IMG/VR virus record: IMGVR_UViG_3300008267_000360
Coordinates: 1-38,001 of that record
Strand: one strand, 5' to 3'
Origin: a virus
Length of the DNA stretch: 38,001 nucleotides
Positions within the stretch are counted from its first letter, which is position 1, and every line of letters starts with the position of its first letter. Both the position numbers and the translations under genes were made by a program. The notes under the pieces are model-generated. The model did not search any database. It was given only the letters and a program-made list of their open reading frames with translations, and was not told the origin of the DNA. This document shows positions 1 to 7,841 of the stretch, piece by piece.

Positions 1-156
1 AGAAACAAAGTGGAGGATTAGTTCTCAGTAAACCGAACCACTATAAAATAAGGGAATTGTGAAGTTTCGGATTGTTTAGAAAAACAATGACCTAAACGTG
101 TAGTGTTTTATGGTAAACATTTTTGGACCGGGGTTCGAACCCCCGCATCTCCACCA
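1..156 (+). ncRNA. ssrA: tmRNA, 3' part (starts before the window)
   Basis: The last 30 bases form the T arm and acceptor of a tmRNA: GGACCGGGGTTCGAACCCCC is followed by the acceptor end GCATCTCCACCA with an encoded CCA at 154-156. Upstream, at about 103-125, lie a TGTAG motif and a short hairpin, as expected for the last pseudoknot of tmRNAs. The 5' tRNA-like half and the tag reading frame are outside the window. tmRNA with SmpB rescues stalled ribosomes. Phage-encoded copies are known but uncommon; if this is host DNA it would be the ordinary chromosomal gene. A tRNA was considered, but no anticodon arm fits. Confidence 0.85.
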
Positions 157-159
157 AAT

Positions 160-185
160 AATAAAGGGACTTCGGTCCCTTTATT
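160..185 (+). terminator. Intrinsic terminator after the tmRNA
   Basis: An 11-bp stem (5' arm 160-170, 3' arm 175-185) with a TTCG tetraloop starts four bases after the tmRNA CCA end and is followed by a T-rich stretch. Confidence 0.85.
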
Positions 186-233
186 TCTTTATCAAACATT
201 AAGTGTTAATATATTTATTTATAAATACTCAAA

Positions 234-743
234 ATGGCCAATTCAAAATTTGAAAAATTTAACCAAAGGATTTTAAAAGATATTATTGTTAGATTATATA
301 AACTATTATTAGAAGATGGTGAAGAAAATCCTAAATTTTACAACATAAGTGACGATGGGGTTTTTAAATCAATTGAGACCATAACAAAACTAATGGGGGT
401 TGGTGATGGTGAGTATGAAGATATTGATTTCATTTACGCCTTATATAGTTTAAATTATCATTTAATTAACGATGGTAAAATTGAGGGAGACATCACTATA
501 CCAATCCTTGAAAAATATTCATTTGATGTAGATGTTCGTGAAACTGTTTATCAAACAGTAACTTATCGTCATATAGAATCGTCATATTCTGAAAAAAATG
601 CAGTTCCGATTTTTCAAAGAGCTGATTATGATGGTAATTTTTCAGTTTACGACGGTAATCCTATTCATACAGAAATTTACGATTCTGAAACTAATGATAT
701 TAGTTGGGATTACAAAAGTGTTAGAAAATTAAAGTCTAAGTAA
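234..743 (+). CDS. Hypothetical protein, 169 aa
   Basis: Not recognised. It is acidic and probably cytoplasmic, with a helical N-terminal half and a more beta-like C-terminal half (about residues 90-150), and no signal peptide or membrane segment. The start is set by TTTATAAATA six bases upstream of the ATG, the AT-rich motif seen before many genes here. Its 3' end overlaps the opposing gene at 729-1421 by 15 bases, so the two are convergent. Confidence 0.75.
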   Translation: MANSKFEKFNQRILKDIIVRLYKLLLEDGEENPKFYNISDDGVFKSIETITKLMGVGDGEYEDIDFIYALYSLNYHLINDGKIEGDITIPILEKYSFDVDVRETVYQTVTYRHIESSYSEKNAVPIFQRADYDGNFSVYDGNPIHTEIYDSETNDISWDYKSVRKLKSK

Positions 744-1421
744 TTCTTTAATTCTTAAGATTTCTTCGTTAAGTTTTTCTGTGGTCTCTCCACCTAAAAG
801 TTTTGTTCCGTTACCTAATAAGCTATCTCCATCACCGTCTTCTTCTTTGTCATCTTTAAAAAACTCCCATTTATCATCTTTTTTAACCTCATCATCTTTT
901 TTAACTTCATCATCATCTTCAACATCTGTATCAGGTTCTTCTTTATCTTTATAAAATGCACAAGGGTCATTTTTAGGTTTTTTTCCAAATGCGGTTCTTG
1001 GTACACTGATTATATTTTTTGCAATACATCTCGCTCTATCTCTAGCACTCATAACAGCACCCTCACCTTTAAAAGTTTTTCCAATAAAAGATTTTGCGTC
1101 AATATAATTACCTTTATACTTAACTCTAAATTCAACTTCCTCATCAGTAACACCGATAACTGTTGACTGAGAAACCGATTCACCTTTAACAACTTTAATA
1201 TCACCGTCAATATTATAGATTGAGACGTAATCTTCGTCTATAGAGTCTTTATGTGAAATAAAAACTTCATCACCATCAATTTTAATAACTTTACCAGGTA
1301 AAACCGAAGTAATTCTATGGTCTTTACCATTGTCAACGATATATTTTATACCACCGTTAGAAATATTGTTTGTTTTAATACCAACAATTTCAATTGGTAA
1401 TTTTACTTTAATTTCACCCAT
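729..1421 (-). CDS. Degenerate M23 (LytM-fold) domain protein
   Basis: Residues of about 35-115 follow the beta-sandwich pattern of M23 peptidases: PGKVIKIDGDEVFISH, then YVSIYNIDGDIKVVKGESV, then VIGVTDEEVEFRV. The HxHFEV zinc site is replaced by EVEFRV and no HxxxD is present, so the domain is probably catalytically dead. Residues of about 140-200 are an acidic and lysine-rich linker. The tail KLNEEILRIKELLRL is a predicted amphipathic helix like those ending two other proteins here. The start codon overlaps the stop of the upstream active M23 gene by one base (TAATG), so the pair is probably translationally coupled. Fold assignment is by pattern only. Confidence 0.7.
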   Translation of the reverse strand: MGEIKVKLPIEIVGIKTNNISNGGIKYIVDNGKDHRITSVLPGKVIKIDGDEVFISHKDSIDEDYVSIYNIDGDIKVVKGESVSQSTVIGVTDEEVEFRVKYKGNYIDAKSFIGKTFKGEGAVMSARDRARCIAKNIISVPRTAFGKKPKNDPCAFYKDKEEPDTDVEDDDEVKKDDEVKKDDKWEFFKDDKEEDGDGDSLLGNGTKLLGGETTEKLNEEILRIKELLRL

Positions 1422-2587
1422 TACTTTATTAATTTTTTAAACATTTTAAGTTCTTCTTGTAAAAGTTTACTATAATCTTTGTTAACGTTTTCAGCTTGTT
1501 GTTTACCGTTAACTAATGTATTCAAAACACCTCCAACCATTGCCTTTGCACTATCTCTATAAGGATTGGTTTGTGCGGTTGAGGAATTAGTCGTTGAACT
1601 ACTATTAGTTCCTGTATTTGTTTGTGGTTGTTGAGTTCCAGAAACTGACTTAACAAATAATTTTCCATCACTAAGTCTACCTAATACCCCGTTTGATGTA
1701 ACTCCCGTAATTGATGGTGTCGCTGACCCGTTCCAATAGTATTCGTATTTTCCTCCGACTTTAACCGCATTTTGGTAACCACCTTTCTGTGACAACTGTT
1801 CAATTTTTCCACCTGGGTCAAATGCTCTGATATCTGACGTAAGAGTTGTTGATGTGTACATTACTCCACCATTAGTGTTTGTTTGGGTTGCTCCATCAAT
1901 AACTAAAACTTGTTCATTAATTAACTCTCTGTAACGATATATCTCTTGAGCAATTTCATTAACTGAATCAGGAGTAGTTTCTCCTTTATCCATACCAAAT
2001 AATGTTTTAATTAAATCTTTGGCAATATTTTTATAACTTTTAGTTTTATTATCACTATTATCTAAATCAATATCATCATTTGAGTCATTGGTATCTGTAT
2101 TAGTATTGTCAGGGACTGTAAGATTACTTTGCTCTCCACTAATTGAATTTTCATAATATGACTTTGGATTCACGGGAGTTCCATTTTCCCATACTTCAAA
2201 ATGTATGTGAGCACCCATCGCATTACCTCTACCGACATCATTTTTCCCTCCACCGGATAATCCAACAACTTGACCTTGTTTAACTTGGTCTCCTTTATTA
2301 ACATCTAATCGTTTAACGTGACAATATTTTGATTTAACATTCTTACCATTAAATGTACCGTGATTAATGGTTATTAAACCACCGCAATTACCAGCATTTG
2401 GAGAGGCCTTTTCAATAACCCCATCTAATGGAGAAGTAATCTCTGTACCACTTGGATACGATAAATCAATTCCTTTATGATTTTTACTAGCCTTTCCACC
2501 AATATTTCTAGGTCCAAATGGTGAACTTATTCTTGCTTTACCTGAATTTGTAATATTTCCAAACTGTGCCATATCATATAAATACAT
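1421..2587 (-). CDS. M23-family metallopeptidase (peptidoglycan endopeptidase)
   Basis: Residues 20-145 are a full LytM/M23 domain that would cut peptide cross-links in peptidoglycan. The zinc ligands are visible as HKGID (H37, D41) and HIHFEV (H127, H129), with H90 in YCH. The rest, about 150-388, is Ser/Thr/Asn-rich linker, a small beta domain around 245-320, and a C-terminal helix ending FKKLIK. There is no signal peptide, which fits a virion-borne enzyme better than a secreted one. The start could be 2587 or, more likely by sequence, the Met at 2572 (MAQFGN). An internal INEQ at about residue 220 resembles the leader cleavage site discussed in the findings. Confidence 0.9.
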   Translation of the reverse strand: MYLYDMAQFGNITNSGKARISSPFGPRNIGGKASKNHKGIDLSYPSGTEITSPLDGVIEKASPNAGNCGGLITINHGTFNGKNVKSKYCHVKRLDVNKGDQVKQGQVVGLSGGGKNDVGRGNAMGAHIHFEVWENGTPVNPKSYYENSISGEQSNLTVPDNTNTDTNDSNDDIDLDNSDNKTKSYKNIAKDLIKTLFGMDKGETTPDSVNEIAQEIYRYRELINEQVLVIDGATQTNTNGGVMYTSTTLTSDIRAFDPGGKIEQLSQKGGYQNAVKVGGKYEYYWNGSATPSITGVTSNGVLGRLSDGKLFVKSVSGTQQPQTNTGTNSSSTTNSSTAQTNPYRDSAKAMVGGVLNTLVNGKQQAENVNKDYSKLLQEELKMFKKLIK

Positions 2588-2602
2588 TTTAAAAATAAAA
2601 AT

Positions 2603-2633
2603 TTTGTATAACTGAATTTTTGTAGTATATTTG
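2603..2633 (+). promoter_or_regulatory. Host-type promoter (TTTG-N19-TATATTTG)
   Basis: TTTG at 2603-2606 and TATATTTG at 2626-2633 match the Bacteroidota -33/-7 consensus. It lies 11 bases before the PspC-like gene. Confidence 0.75.
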
Positions 2634-2644
2634 TAAAAAAAACA

Positions 2645-2830
2645 ATGTATAGACTCTCAAATAGAATTCTTGGTGGTGTATGTTCAGGACTTGCACATAT
2701 GATTGGTATTGATACATTACTAATTAGACTAATTTTTATTTATTGTTTATTTACTACAGTACCAATTGTTACTATTTATATCTTGATGTGGATATTCTTA
2801 CCACTTAAAGATTATGAAAAATACAAATAA
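2645..2830 (+). CDS. PspC-domain small membrane protein
   Basis: This 61-aa protein is essentially a bare PspC domain: RLSNRILGGVCSGLAHMIGID is followed by one long hydrophobic helix ending LMWIFLPL. PspC proteins are inner-membrane partners in the phage-shock response. Here it may be acquired from the host and act on the host membrane, but that is inference. It is led by a host-type promoter and overlaps the next gene by 17 bases. Confidence 0.85.
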   Translation: MYRLSNRILGGVCSGLAHMIGIDTLLIRLIFIYCLFTTVPIVTIYILMWIFLPLKDYEKYK

Positions 2831-3020
2831 TGAAAAAAGTTTAATTATTATTCCTTTAGAATTGATTGAAGATTTAAAAGATTTTGATACTTGGAAAGAA
2901 TTTAAGAGTGACCCTGATTTTTTAATTAAAAAGGGTTCTAAAATTATAAACACAAATAAAAAACAAACCCACTTTGATGACCCTTGGGATAATTATAGTG
3001 GAACACATTTCGGTTACTAA
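2814..3020 (+). CDS. Hypothetical protein, 68 aa
   Basis: Not recognised. It is a small charged protein with an N-terminal helix (about residues 8-30) and a C-terminal stretch rich in D, W, Y and H. It overlaps the PspC-like gene by 17 bases and is followed two bases later by another small gene, so the three form one transcription unit. Confidence 0.65.
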   Translation: MKNTNNEKSLIIIPLELIEDLKDFDTWKEFKSDPDFLIKKGSKIINTNKKQTHFDDPWDNYSGTHFGY

Positions 3021-3022
3021 TT

Positions 3023-3196
3023 ATGTATTGTATTATAAAATATTTGAAAGTAGATAAAAAAGAATTACCTGTAATAATTCTTAATTCACAAGATGAGGTG
3101 TTAGAATTTGACACTCAAGACCAAGCGGAAGATATGTGCGGAATCCTTCAATTAAATTCTGATTCAGGCCACAGATACGTTGTCAAAAAGATTTGA
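3023..3196 (+). CDS. Hypothetical protein, 57 aa
   Basis: A short open frame starting MYCIIKYLKVDKKELPVII and ending HRYVVKKI*, two bases after the preceding stop. Pattern: a beta-strand pair, then a short acidic helix (DQAEDMCGILQL), then a last strand, like a compact alpha/beta domain. It is likely the third gene of the PspC operon. Function unknown. Confidence 0.65.
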   Translation: MYCIIKYLKVDKKELPVIILNSQDEVLEFDTQDQAEDMCGILQLNSDSGHRYVVKKI

Positions 3197-3223
3197 TAAT
3201 GTAACAAAAAAATCATATATTTG
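3192..3223 (+). promoter_or_regulatory. Promoter of tRNA-Arg
   Basis: TTTG at 3192-3195, a 20-base spacer, then TATATTTG at 3216-3223, placing the transcription start close to the tRNA 5' end at 3236. The -33 box overlaps the stop codon of the small gene ending at 3196. Confidence 0.75.
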
Positions 3224-3235
3224 TTACAGATAAAC

Positions 3236-3309
3236 GCCTTCGTAGCTCAGCTGGATAGAGCAACAACCTTCTAAGTTGTGGGCCACACGTTCGAATCGTG
3301 TCGAGGGTA
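3236..3309 (+). tRNA. tRNA-Arg (anticodon UCU)
   Basis: A full cloverleaf. The acceptor GCCTTCG pairs with CGAGGGT (with G-U pairs), the D arm is GCTC/GAGC, the anticodon stem ACAAC/GTTGT closes loop CTTCTAA with anticodon TCT, and the T arm ACACG/CGTGT closes TTCGAAT. The CCA is not encoded. It reads AGA (and AGG), a codon used very often in this window, which is the usual reason given for phage-borne tRNAs. Confidence 0.92.
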
Positions 3310-3316
3310 CTAAATA

Positions 3317-3342
3317 AAAAAGGTGGAAATATCCACCTTTTT
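3317..3342. terminator. Terminator shared by tRNA-Arg and the opposing gene
   Basis: An 11-bp stem (3317-3327 / 3332-3342) with loop AATA and A- and T-tracts on both sides, so it can work in both directions. It sits between the tRNA and the stop of the minus-strand gene at 3363. Confidence 0.8.
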
Positions 3343-3362
3343 CTGTTTTAAAACTATCAAAA

Positions 3363-4151
3363 TTACTTAGAAAATCTGTCAAAGTTATCAAGGAATATAT
3401 TGGCACCACTACCGTAAAAATCTAAATCTTTAGAGACTCCTAAAAATACCACATCACCTGTATCCGCATTTAATTCAGATTTATCTATTTTAACATCTTC
3501 GTTACGATACCTTAAAGTTTTTATGTCCTTATTTAAATCATAACTACTTAATTCAGAGTCATAATCAATAATATCATCATCATCTAACAGTTCAAGTTTT
3601 TCATAGATTTTTTGATTATAACTAAGAAAATATGATTGAGTACCTTGTATTTCAGAATTATCTTCAATTTCTCCATTACCACTACAGTCATAACATTCGT
3701 CAGTTCCTCTTCCGTAACATTCTTCACATTCTGATTTCCCACCTCCTTGACAGTTGTTACAAGTCTCCCCATCACTATCTTCACCATCACCATTACATTC
3801 ATCACAGTCCACCTCACCTGAACCACCACATTCATAACAATCATATTCACCATCACCACCACAACTACCACAAGTCACGTAAACATAATCTTGGGTAATC
3901 TCAACGGTTGAGTATGTATATAAATTTAATTTTATATAATCATACATTTTACTAATATCTTTATCCATAACATATAATGGGATTAAAAAATATAATAATA
4001 CGGTATCTTCACCATTTAATCTATTTAATGATTCGAAATATAAAGAATCCCTGTGACTTAATATATCACCAACCTCTGTTGGTGTTTTACCTTTTAATTC
4101 ACTATTGCCGGATAACCGTTTAATTAATTTCAGTAATTTTTCTTTTTCCAT
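3363..4151 (-). CDS. DnaJ-type Cys-rich zinc-finger protein
   Basis: The middle of the protein (about residues 95-165) carries six CxxC motifs, most in CxxCxGxG form (CGSCGGDG, CYECGGSG, CDECNGDG, CNNCQGGG, CEECYGRG, CYDCSGNG), as in the zinc-binding region of DnaJ/Hsp40. There is no J domain. The N-terminus is helical, the C-terminus (about 190-262) acidic. The Met at 4151 (MEKEKLLKLIKRL) is preferred over 4199 because the extra residues are not protein-like and run toward the opposing promoter. A chaperone-like or scaffold role is possible but not shown. Confidence 0.75.
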   Translation of the reverse strand: MEKEKLLKLIKRLSGNSELKGKTPTEVGDILSHRDSLYFESLNRLNGEDTVLLYFLIPLYVMDKDISKMYDYIKLNLYTYSTVEITQDYVYVTCGSCGGDGEYDCYECGGSGEVDCDECNGDGEDSDGETCNNCQGGGKSECEECYGRGTDECYDCSGNGEIEDNSEIQGTQSYFLSYNQKIYEKLELLDDDDIIDYDSELSSYDLNKDIKTLRYRNEDVKIDKSELNADTGDVVFLGVSKDLDFYGSGANIFLDNFDRFSK

Positions 4152-4178
4152 AATAATAAATATAGTTAAAATGTCATA

Positions 4179-4210
4179 TTTGGAAATTAACAAATTCATC
4201 TATATATTTG
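4179..4210 (+). promoter_or_regulatory. Host-type promoter of the HNH gene
   Basis: TTTG at 4179-4182, a 20-base spacer, then TATATTTG at 4203-4210. The start codon at 4219 is nine bases further on. Confidence 0.75.
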
Positions 4211-4218
4211 TATCAATT

Positions 4219-4707
4219 ATGAACTCAGTGTTAGTATTAAATGCGGATTATTCCCCGATAAATGTGACTTCGTTTAAACGAGGTTTTAGTTTATTGTATA
4301 AGGGTAAAGCTGAGGCGGTTAAAAGTACTGACGAAATAATCCTTTGTGGGTTAGGTTCAATTAAAAGACCAATAATTATTCGTCTTAATAACTACATAAA
4401 ATACAAAGCAAGAAAAATTAGAGTTAATCGTCATAGAATTATGAGACGTGATGGATATTCTTGTGTTTATTGCGGTAGTAAGAAAAATTTAACTATTGAC
4501 CATATAATACCTAAAAGTAAGGGTGGTGAAAACACTTGGATGAATCTTGTTACTTGTTGTAGTCCCTGTAATTTTAAAAAAGGTGATAAATTATTACACG
4601 AAAGTGGATTAACAATGATTAAACAACCTTCAGAACCAACAATATTTTATGATACATCAGGTGAAGTATTAAAAAAACTTTACGAAGAATATCTAAAAAG
4701 TTTTTAG
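4219..4707 (+). CDS. HNH endonuclease
   Basis: The N-terminal half (NSVLVLNADYSPINV) matches a common Bacteroidota HNH subfamily. The nuclease core follows at about residues 72-122: RDGYSCVYCGSKKNLTIDHI, then the GGENTWMNLVTCCSPCN motif. CxxC pairs bind structural zinc, and DHI supplies the metal-binding His. It is a free-standing DNA endonuclease, perhaps for host DNA breakdown or homing. The start at 4219 was chosen over 4105 because it follows the promoter and begins the conserved N-terminus. Confidence 0.88.
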   Translation: MNSVLVLNADYSPINVTSFKRGFSLLYKGKAEAVKSTDEIILCGLGSIKRPIIIRLNNYIKYKARKIRVNRHRIMRRDGYSCVYCGSKKNLTIDHIIPKSKGGENTWMNLVTCCSPCNFKKGDKLLHESGLTMIKQPSEPTIFYDTSGEVLKKLYEEYLKSF

Positions 4708-4713
4708 AAACAA

Positions 4714-4737
4714 AAAAGGTGACTCTCGTCACCTTTT
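4714..4737 (+). terminator. Terminator after the HNH gene
   Basis: A 10-bp stem AAAAGGTGAC/GTCACCTTTT with loop TCTC begins six bases after the HNH stop codon. Confidence 0.85.
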
Positions 4738-4775
4738 CTGTAGATTTAAATACCCCCTTTGAAATATATGGTTTA

Positions 4776-4802
4776 TATTGTAGGTTTCTCAACCTTACAA
4801 TT
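4776..4802 (-). terminator. Probable terminator of the 4811-7273 minus-strand operon
   Basis: An imperfect hairpin (stem GGTT/AACC extended by ATTGTA/TTACAAT with one bulged T, loop TCTC) lies nine bases beyond the stop of the gene ending at 4811. Confidence 0.5.
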
Positions 4803-4810
4803 TCTTAGGT

Positions 4811-5425
4811 CTAATTAAATACTACTGGAGCCTTTTTTTCTCTATACTCACCTCCGCTACCTTGATACTGAGCCTTTTTATATTCTTCTTTATCTCCGAA
4901 TAAACCACCAACCCATCCTAACGCACTACAAACCGCATCTCGGATTACACCTTTCATACTTTGAGCAAATTCGGTAGTTGCTAAACTGTCAACAATTGTT
5001 TTTCTAAGAGCTACGGTTAAAATATCTTCATCAACAAATTGTCTTGCAACATATTTTGTAATGATTTCAGGTAGTTGAGCAACAATTAAATCACTAAATT
5101 TACCACAATTAGTTAAGATACCTGGTATTTCAGTCCACTTAGCATTTGCCAATACAACTTCAACAGTATCACGTAAAAATCCTTCTTCCATACCCATACC
5201 GTCAAGGATTGAGGAAATTACTCTTTCCCAAATTGTGTTCATCCCTGTACCACCAAACCATCCTTTAAGTTTATTACCCATATCATCTAACAAACCTTCA
5301 TTTAAAGATTTGTTTTTTTCAATAGACTCTAAAAGTTGTGGTAACACAATCTTCATTCTGTACTTTGGTGGTGATTGTATAAACTTCTCACAAAGTATTT
5401 TAAATTCTTGTTCTTGTCTTGTCAT
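4811..5425 (-). CDS. Hypothetical leader-type protein, 204 aa
   Basis: Not recognised. A helical N-terminus runs to LNEG at residues 41-44, which fits the [L/I]-x-E-[G] site shared by the leader set. Next come a Gly-rich segment (LKGWFGGTGM), a helical body (about 60-160), and a Gly-Trp segment (ALGWVGGLFGDKEEYKKAQ) that may insert in or lie on a membrane. The Met at 5425 (MTRQEQEF) is used; 5452 would lengthen a 26-base overlap with the upstream gene. It is the last gene of an overlapping trio. Confidence 0.7.
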   Translation of the reverse strand: MTRQEQEFKILCEKFIQSPPKYRMKIVLPQLLESIEKNKSLNEGLLDDMGNKLKGWFGGTGMNTIWERVISSILDGMGMEEGFLRDTVEVVLANAKWTEIPGILTNCGKFSDLIVAQLPEIITKYVARQFVDEDILTVALRKTIVDSLATTEFAQSMKGVIRDAVCSALGWVGGLFGDKEEYKKAQYQGSGGEYREKKAPVVFN

Positions 5426-6974
5426 TTTTTTTAAGTATTTCAGTATTCTCACTAAGAGTTTTATTCATATCATAGTTCATCATTAACAAAGCTCTGTTTA
5501 ATGCTTCAACTGACTCCATTCTTGGTAATTCTCTTCTTTGTTTTTTATTTATATCTCTTTTGTTAAACCCGTACATTTTAACAACTTTATTTTCACCACT
5601 ACCTAAGTCTTTCCAATTGAAGTTAAACTTGTTTAGACACGCAAAACATTTGGCTTTATATGCTGGGTTTGCGGAATGTTCTTTTCTTTCACATTTTTTC
5701 CACGAATTATACCAATTAACTGCCTCACTAAATAAAATCTTACAATCGTCCTTTGATATATCATCATCCTCTTGTTGTAAAATAGAAATAACACTTCCTG
5801 GTGTCGAACAACCTTCAATAATTATATTAGAGTTTCCTCCGTCTAAAACTACAGGTTGTGTGTTATCTTGAGTGAAATCGGTTTTACAGTAAGAAGATAC
5901 ATAACCTTTCAAGTACTTTTTCTTATCTCCCATAAACGCATATCCATCTTCACCTGAACTTGCTTTAGTTCCACAGAAACAAATTACATCTTGTAAATTA
6001 TCACAGTGCATTTCGGTATCCATTTGGTAATTGATAACTATTCTACATTCTCTTCTTAAGAATGATGGGTCATCAGATGACATATTTTCTCTAATACTAT
6101 TGTACGCTCTTATAACTTGCTTATCAGTAATCTTACATAAACTCTCAACAACATCTTCAGTGTCAGGATTGGTAGTAATCACAGAAGTTTGAGTAGGGGT
6201 TGTACCAACACCTCCAACATTAGTCACTGTACTCGATGATAAAGGGGTATTAGCATTTGGCTTATTACATATTCCCATAGTTGAAATGGTTTGTGGTCCC
6301 GCAATACCATCAGGTTTTAATCCGATACTTGACTGGTATTTAATTACCATAGCCTTTGTTAATGGTCCGTAAATCCCATCAACCTTTCCTGTTTTAGAAA
6401 CATTTTTAAATCCTTTAGAAATTAAAAATTCCTGTACAGGGTTTACTGAGTCTCCTTTCATACAATTTTTTAAATATGATGAACCTGAACATAAACTATC
6501 TAAAGATGGTGCTTGTTTACAATTTCCTTTTTTAATTATAGTTTCTTGTTCTTTTTCAGGATTAACAATAGGTGTTATTAATTGTGAATCTTGACCTGTA
6601 TTACTTCCACTACCAAAATTTAAATCAAATGTTTTTTGGTCATTAGGGTTAATCACATTAACTCCTATTGAAGTAAGGTGAGAAAACATTTGTTTAACCG
6701 AATTCCAATCTGTTTTTCTTTCAAAATTAAATTCGTCATCAATAAATTCTCTTAAATTATATTGGTCATTAACAGCTCTAGCCGTTTCTAAGTTAGGAAT
6801 TTCTTTAATTGCCTCAACTGCAACATCTTCATCAGTGCCCATACCTGTACCAAATCCAAACCAGTTATCGGATGTTGATTTTTTAAGTTTGTTGACAATT
6901 TCGGTAACTTTACTTTGGTCAACAGATTCTTTTAAAATCCTTTTAACAATTTCTTTTATTTTACTATCATTCAT
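5400..6974 (-). CDS. Peptidoglycan-binding protein with N-terminal leader
   Basis: The first 20 residues (MNDSKIKEIVKRILKESVDQ) are a leader helix ending at ILKE-S. Residues 40-80 include GTGMGTDED, reminiscent of the annexin GxGTDE loop. At about 170-240 a PG_binding_1-like repeat is clear: VQEFLISKGF, DGIYGPLTKAMVIKYQ, LKPDGIAGPQTI. A Cys-rich region at about 285-430 contains some ten cysteines and may form disulfides. The C-terminus is basic. It probably sits in the virion or tail and holds onto the cell wall. It overlaps both neighbours. Confidence 0.8.
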   Translation of the reverse strand: MNDSKIKEIVKRILKESVDQSKVTEIVNKLKKSTSDNWFGFGTGMGTDEDVAVEAIKEIPNLETARAVNDQYNLREFIDDEFNFERKTDWNSVKQMFSHLTSIGVNVINPNDQKTFDLNFGSGSNTGQDSQLITPIVNPEKEQETIIKKGNCKQAPSLDSLCSGSSYLKNCMKGDSVNPVQEFLISKGFKNVSKTGKVDGIYGPLTKAMVIKYQSSIGLKPDGIAGPQTISTMGICNKPNANTPLSSSTVTNVGGVGTTPTQTSVITTNPDTEDVVESLCKITDKQVIRAYNSIRENMSSDDPSFLRRECRIVINYQMDTEMHCDNLQDVICFCGTKASSGEDGYAFMGDKKKYLKGYVSSYCKTDFTQDNTQPVVLDGGNSNIIIEGCSTPGSVISILQQEDDDISKDDCKILFSEAVNWYNSWKKCERKEHSANPAYKAKCFACLNKFNFNWKDLGSGENKVVKMYGFNKRDINKKQRRELPRMESVEALNRALLMMNYDMNKTLSENTEILKKNDKTRTRI

Positions 6975-7273
6975 AATAACGTATTTGATTTTCCTCGTTT
7001 AATTCCTGTTGTCCATTTTTCTTTATTATTCACAGGATTTGCTTTACCCCTTGTTAATCCACTTTCCCATTTTGTATTACCAATTTGATTTGCCTTTCCT
7101 CTTGTCAATCCTGTTTCCCATTTTGTAACTGTTGGATAACCTGCGGGGGGTGATGGAGCGGATGATGTGGTTGTTGACCCACCCGCTGCGGGTGCCGCAG
7201 CGTCTTGCTCATTAAGTTCATCTTTTGAAAAACTTTTGAGTAAATTAATGTATGTGTTAAAGTCAAACAACAT
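6971..7273 (-). CDS. Leader protein with three KWxTGLxRGKxN repeats
   Basis: The leader region ends at ELNEQ (residues 19-23). An Ala/Gly/Ser/Pro-rich linker follows (about 24-47), then three basic repeats: KWETGLTRGKAN, KWESGLTRGKAN and KWTTGIKRGKSN. The last repeat ends almost at the C-terminus. The unit is not one I can name; a regular W-G-RGK pattern suggests binding to nucleic acid or to a repeating surface. The stop overlaps the next gene's start by four bases, and TATTTATAAGATA lies upstream of the ATG, so this gene starts the operon. Confidence 0.75.
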   Translation of the reverse strand: MLFDFNTYINLLKSFSKDELNEQDAAAPAAGGSTTTSSAPSPPAGYPTVTKWETGLTRGKANQIGNTKWESGLTRGKANPVNNKEKWTTGIKRGKSNTLL

Positions 7274-7334
7274 TTTTATCTTATAAATATTTTTATATAT
7301 GAAAAAAAGTAGTATATTCGTAAAAAAAAGGAAT

Positions 7335-7841
7335 ATGAAAAATTTATTGGTCTTATTATCGTCATTATTCGTATTAACAGGGTGTTACAAACCTGATGAG
7401 TGGAACACTCAATACACATCATTAGGTGGTGAATACGTTGTTGAAAGAGTTACTTTATTAGCCTCTGACCAATCTCCTGTTGAGGAGGGTACTAACTATT
7501 ACACAGGTGATTTATATGTTAATGATAACGGTACATTACCATTAGACGCAATTGAGGTAGGGATTACTCGTTGGCACATCAGCAATTCAACAATTGGATT
7601 CAATCCTGCGGGTAGTTCAACTGGTCAAACACTATGGTTAAATCAATACGTATTATCTCGTACCACAACACCAGGTGGTGATGAAATGTTAAGTTTTAAT
7701 ATTAACGGTTCGGTTAAAAAATTTAAGATTGTTGATTGTACTTTGGAGTCATTAACATTGAGAAGTACAGGTCAGTGGGCTTTTGGTTCTTCAGGTCCGT
7801 ATGAGACAATTGTAATTAAGTTTACACGTATCGGTCCTTAA
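7335..7841 (+). CDS. Lipoprotein, 168 aa
   Basis: A signal peptide MKNLLVLLSSLFVLTGC has a lipobox LTGC (Cys17), so the mature protein is lipid-anchored. The rest is beta-rich with many Thr, Gly and Asn residues, typical of a small surface domain. The start at 7335 is preferred because the signal peptide begins there and a TATATTCG box is at 7313-7320. A phage-encoded lipoprotein could block receptors or superinfection, but this is inference. It converges with the gene ending at 7838. Confidence 0.85.
   Translation: MKNLLVLLSSLFVLTGCYKPDEWNTQYTSLGGEYVVERVTLLASDQSPVEEGTNYYTGDLYVNDNGTLPLDAIEVGITRWHISNSTIGFNPAGSSTGQTLWLNQYVLSRTTTPGGDEMLSFNINGSVKKFKIVDCTLESLTLRSTGQWAFGSSGPYETIVIKFTRIGP

Noticed and set aside
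220-227. T4 late promoter TATAAATA
   Set aside because: It appears in that orientation only in a few places; across genes the consistent form toward the gene is TATTTAT, so I do not call it a T4 late promoter.
2576-2583. Plus-strand TATAAATA near 2580 as promoter of the PspC-like gene
   Set aside because: A much better host-type promoter with correct spacing lies at 2603-2633.
3632-3898. His-rich plus-strand frame over the Cys-rich gene
   Set aside because: The His runs are the complement of GAT/GGT-rich codons of the DnaJ-like zinc region.
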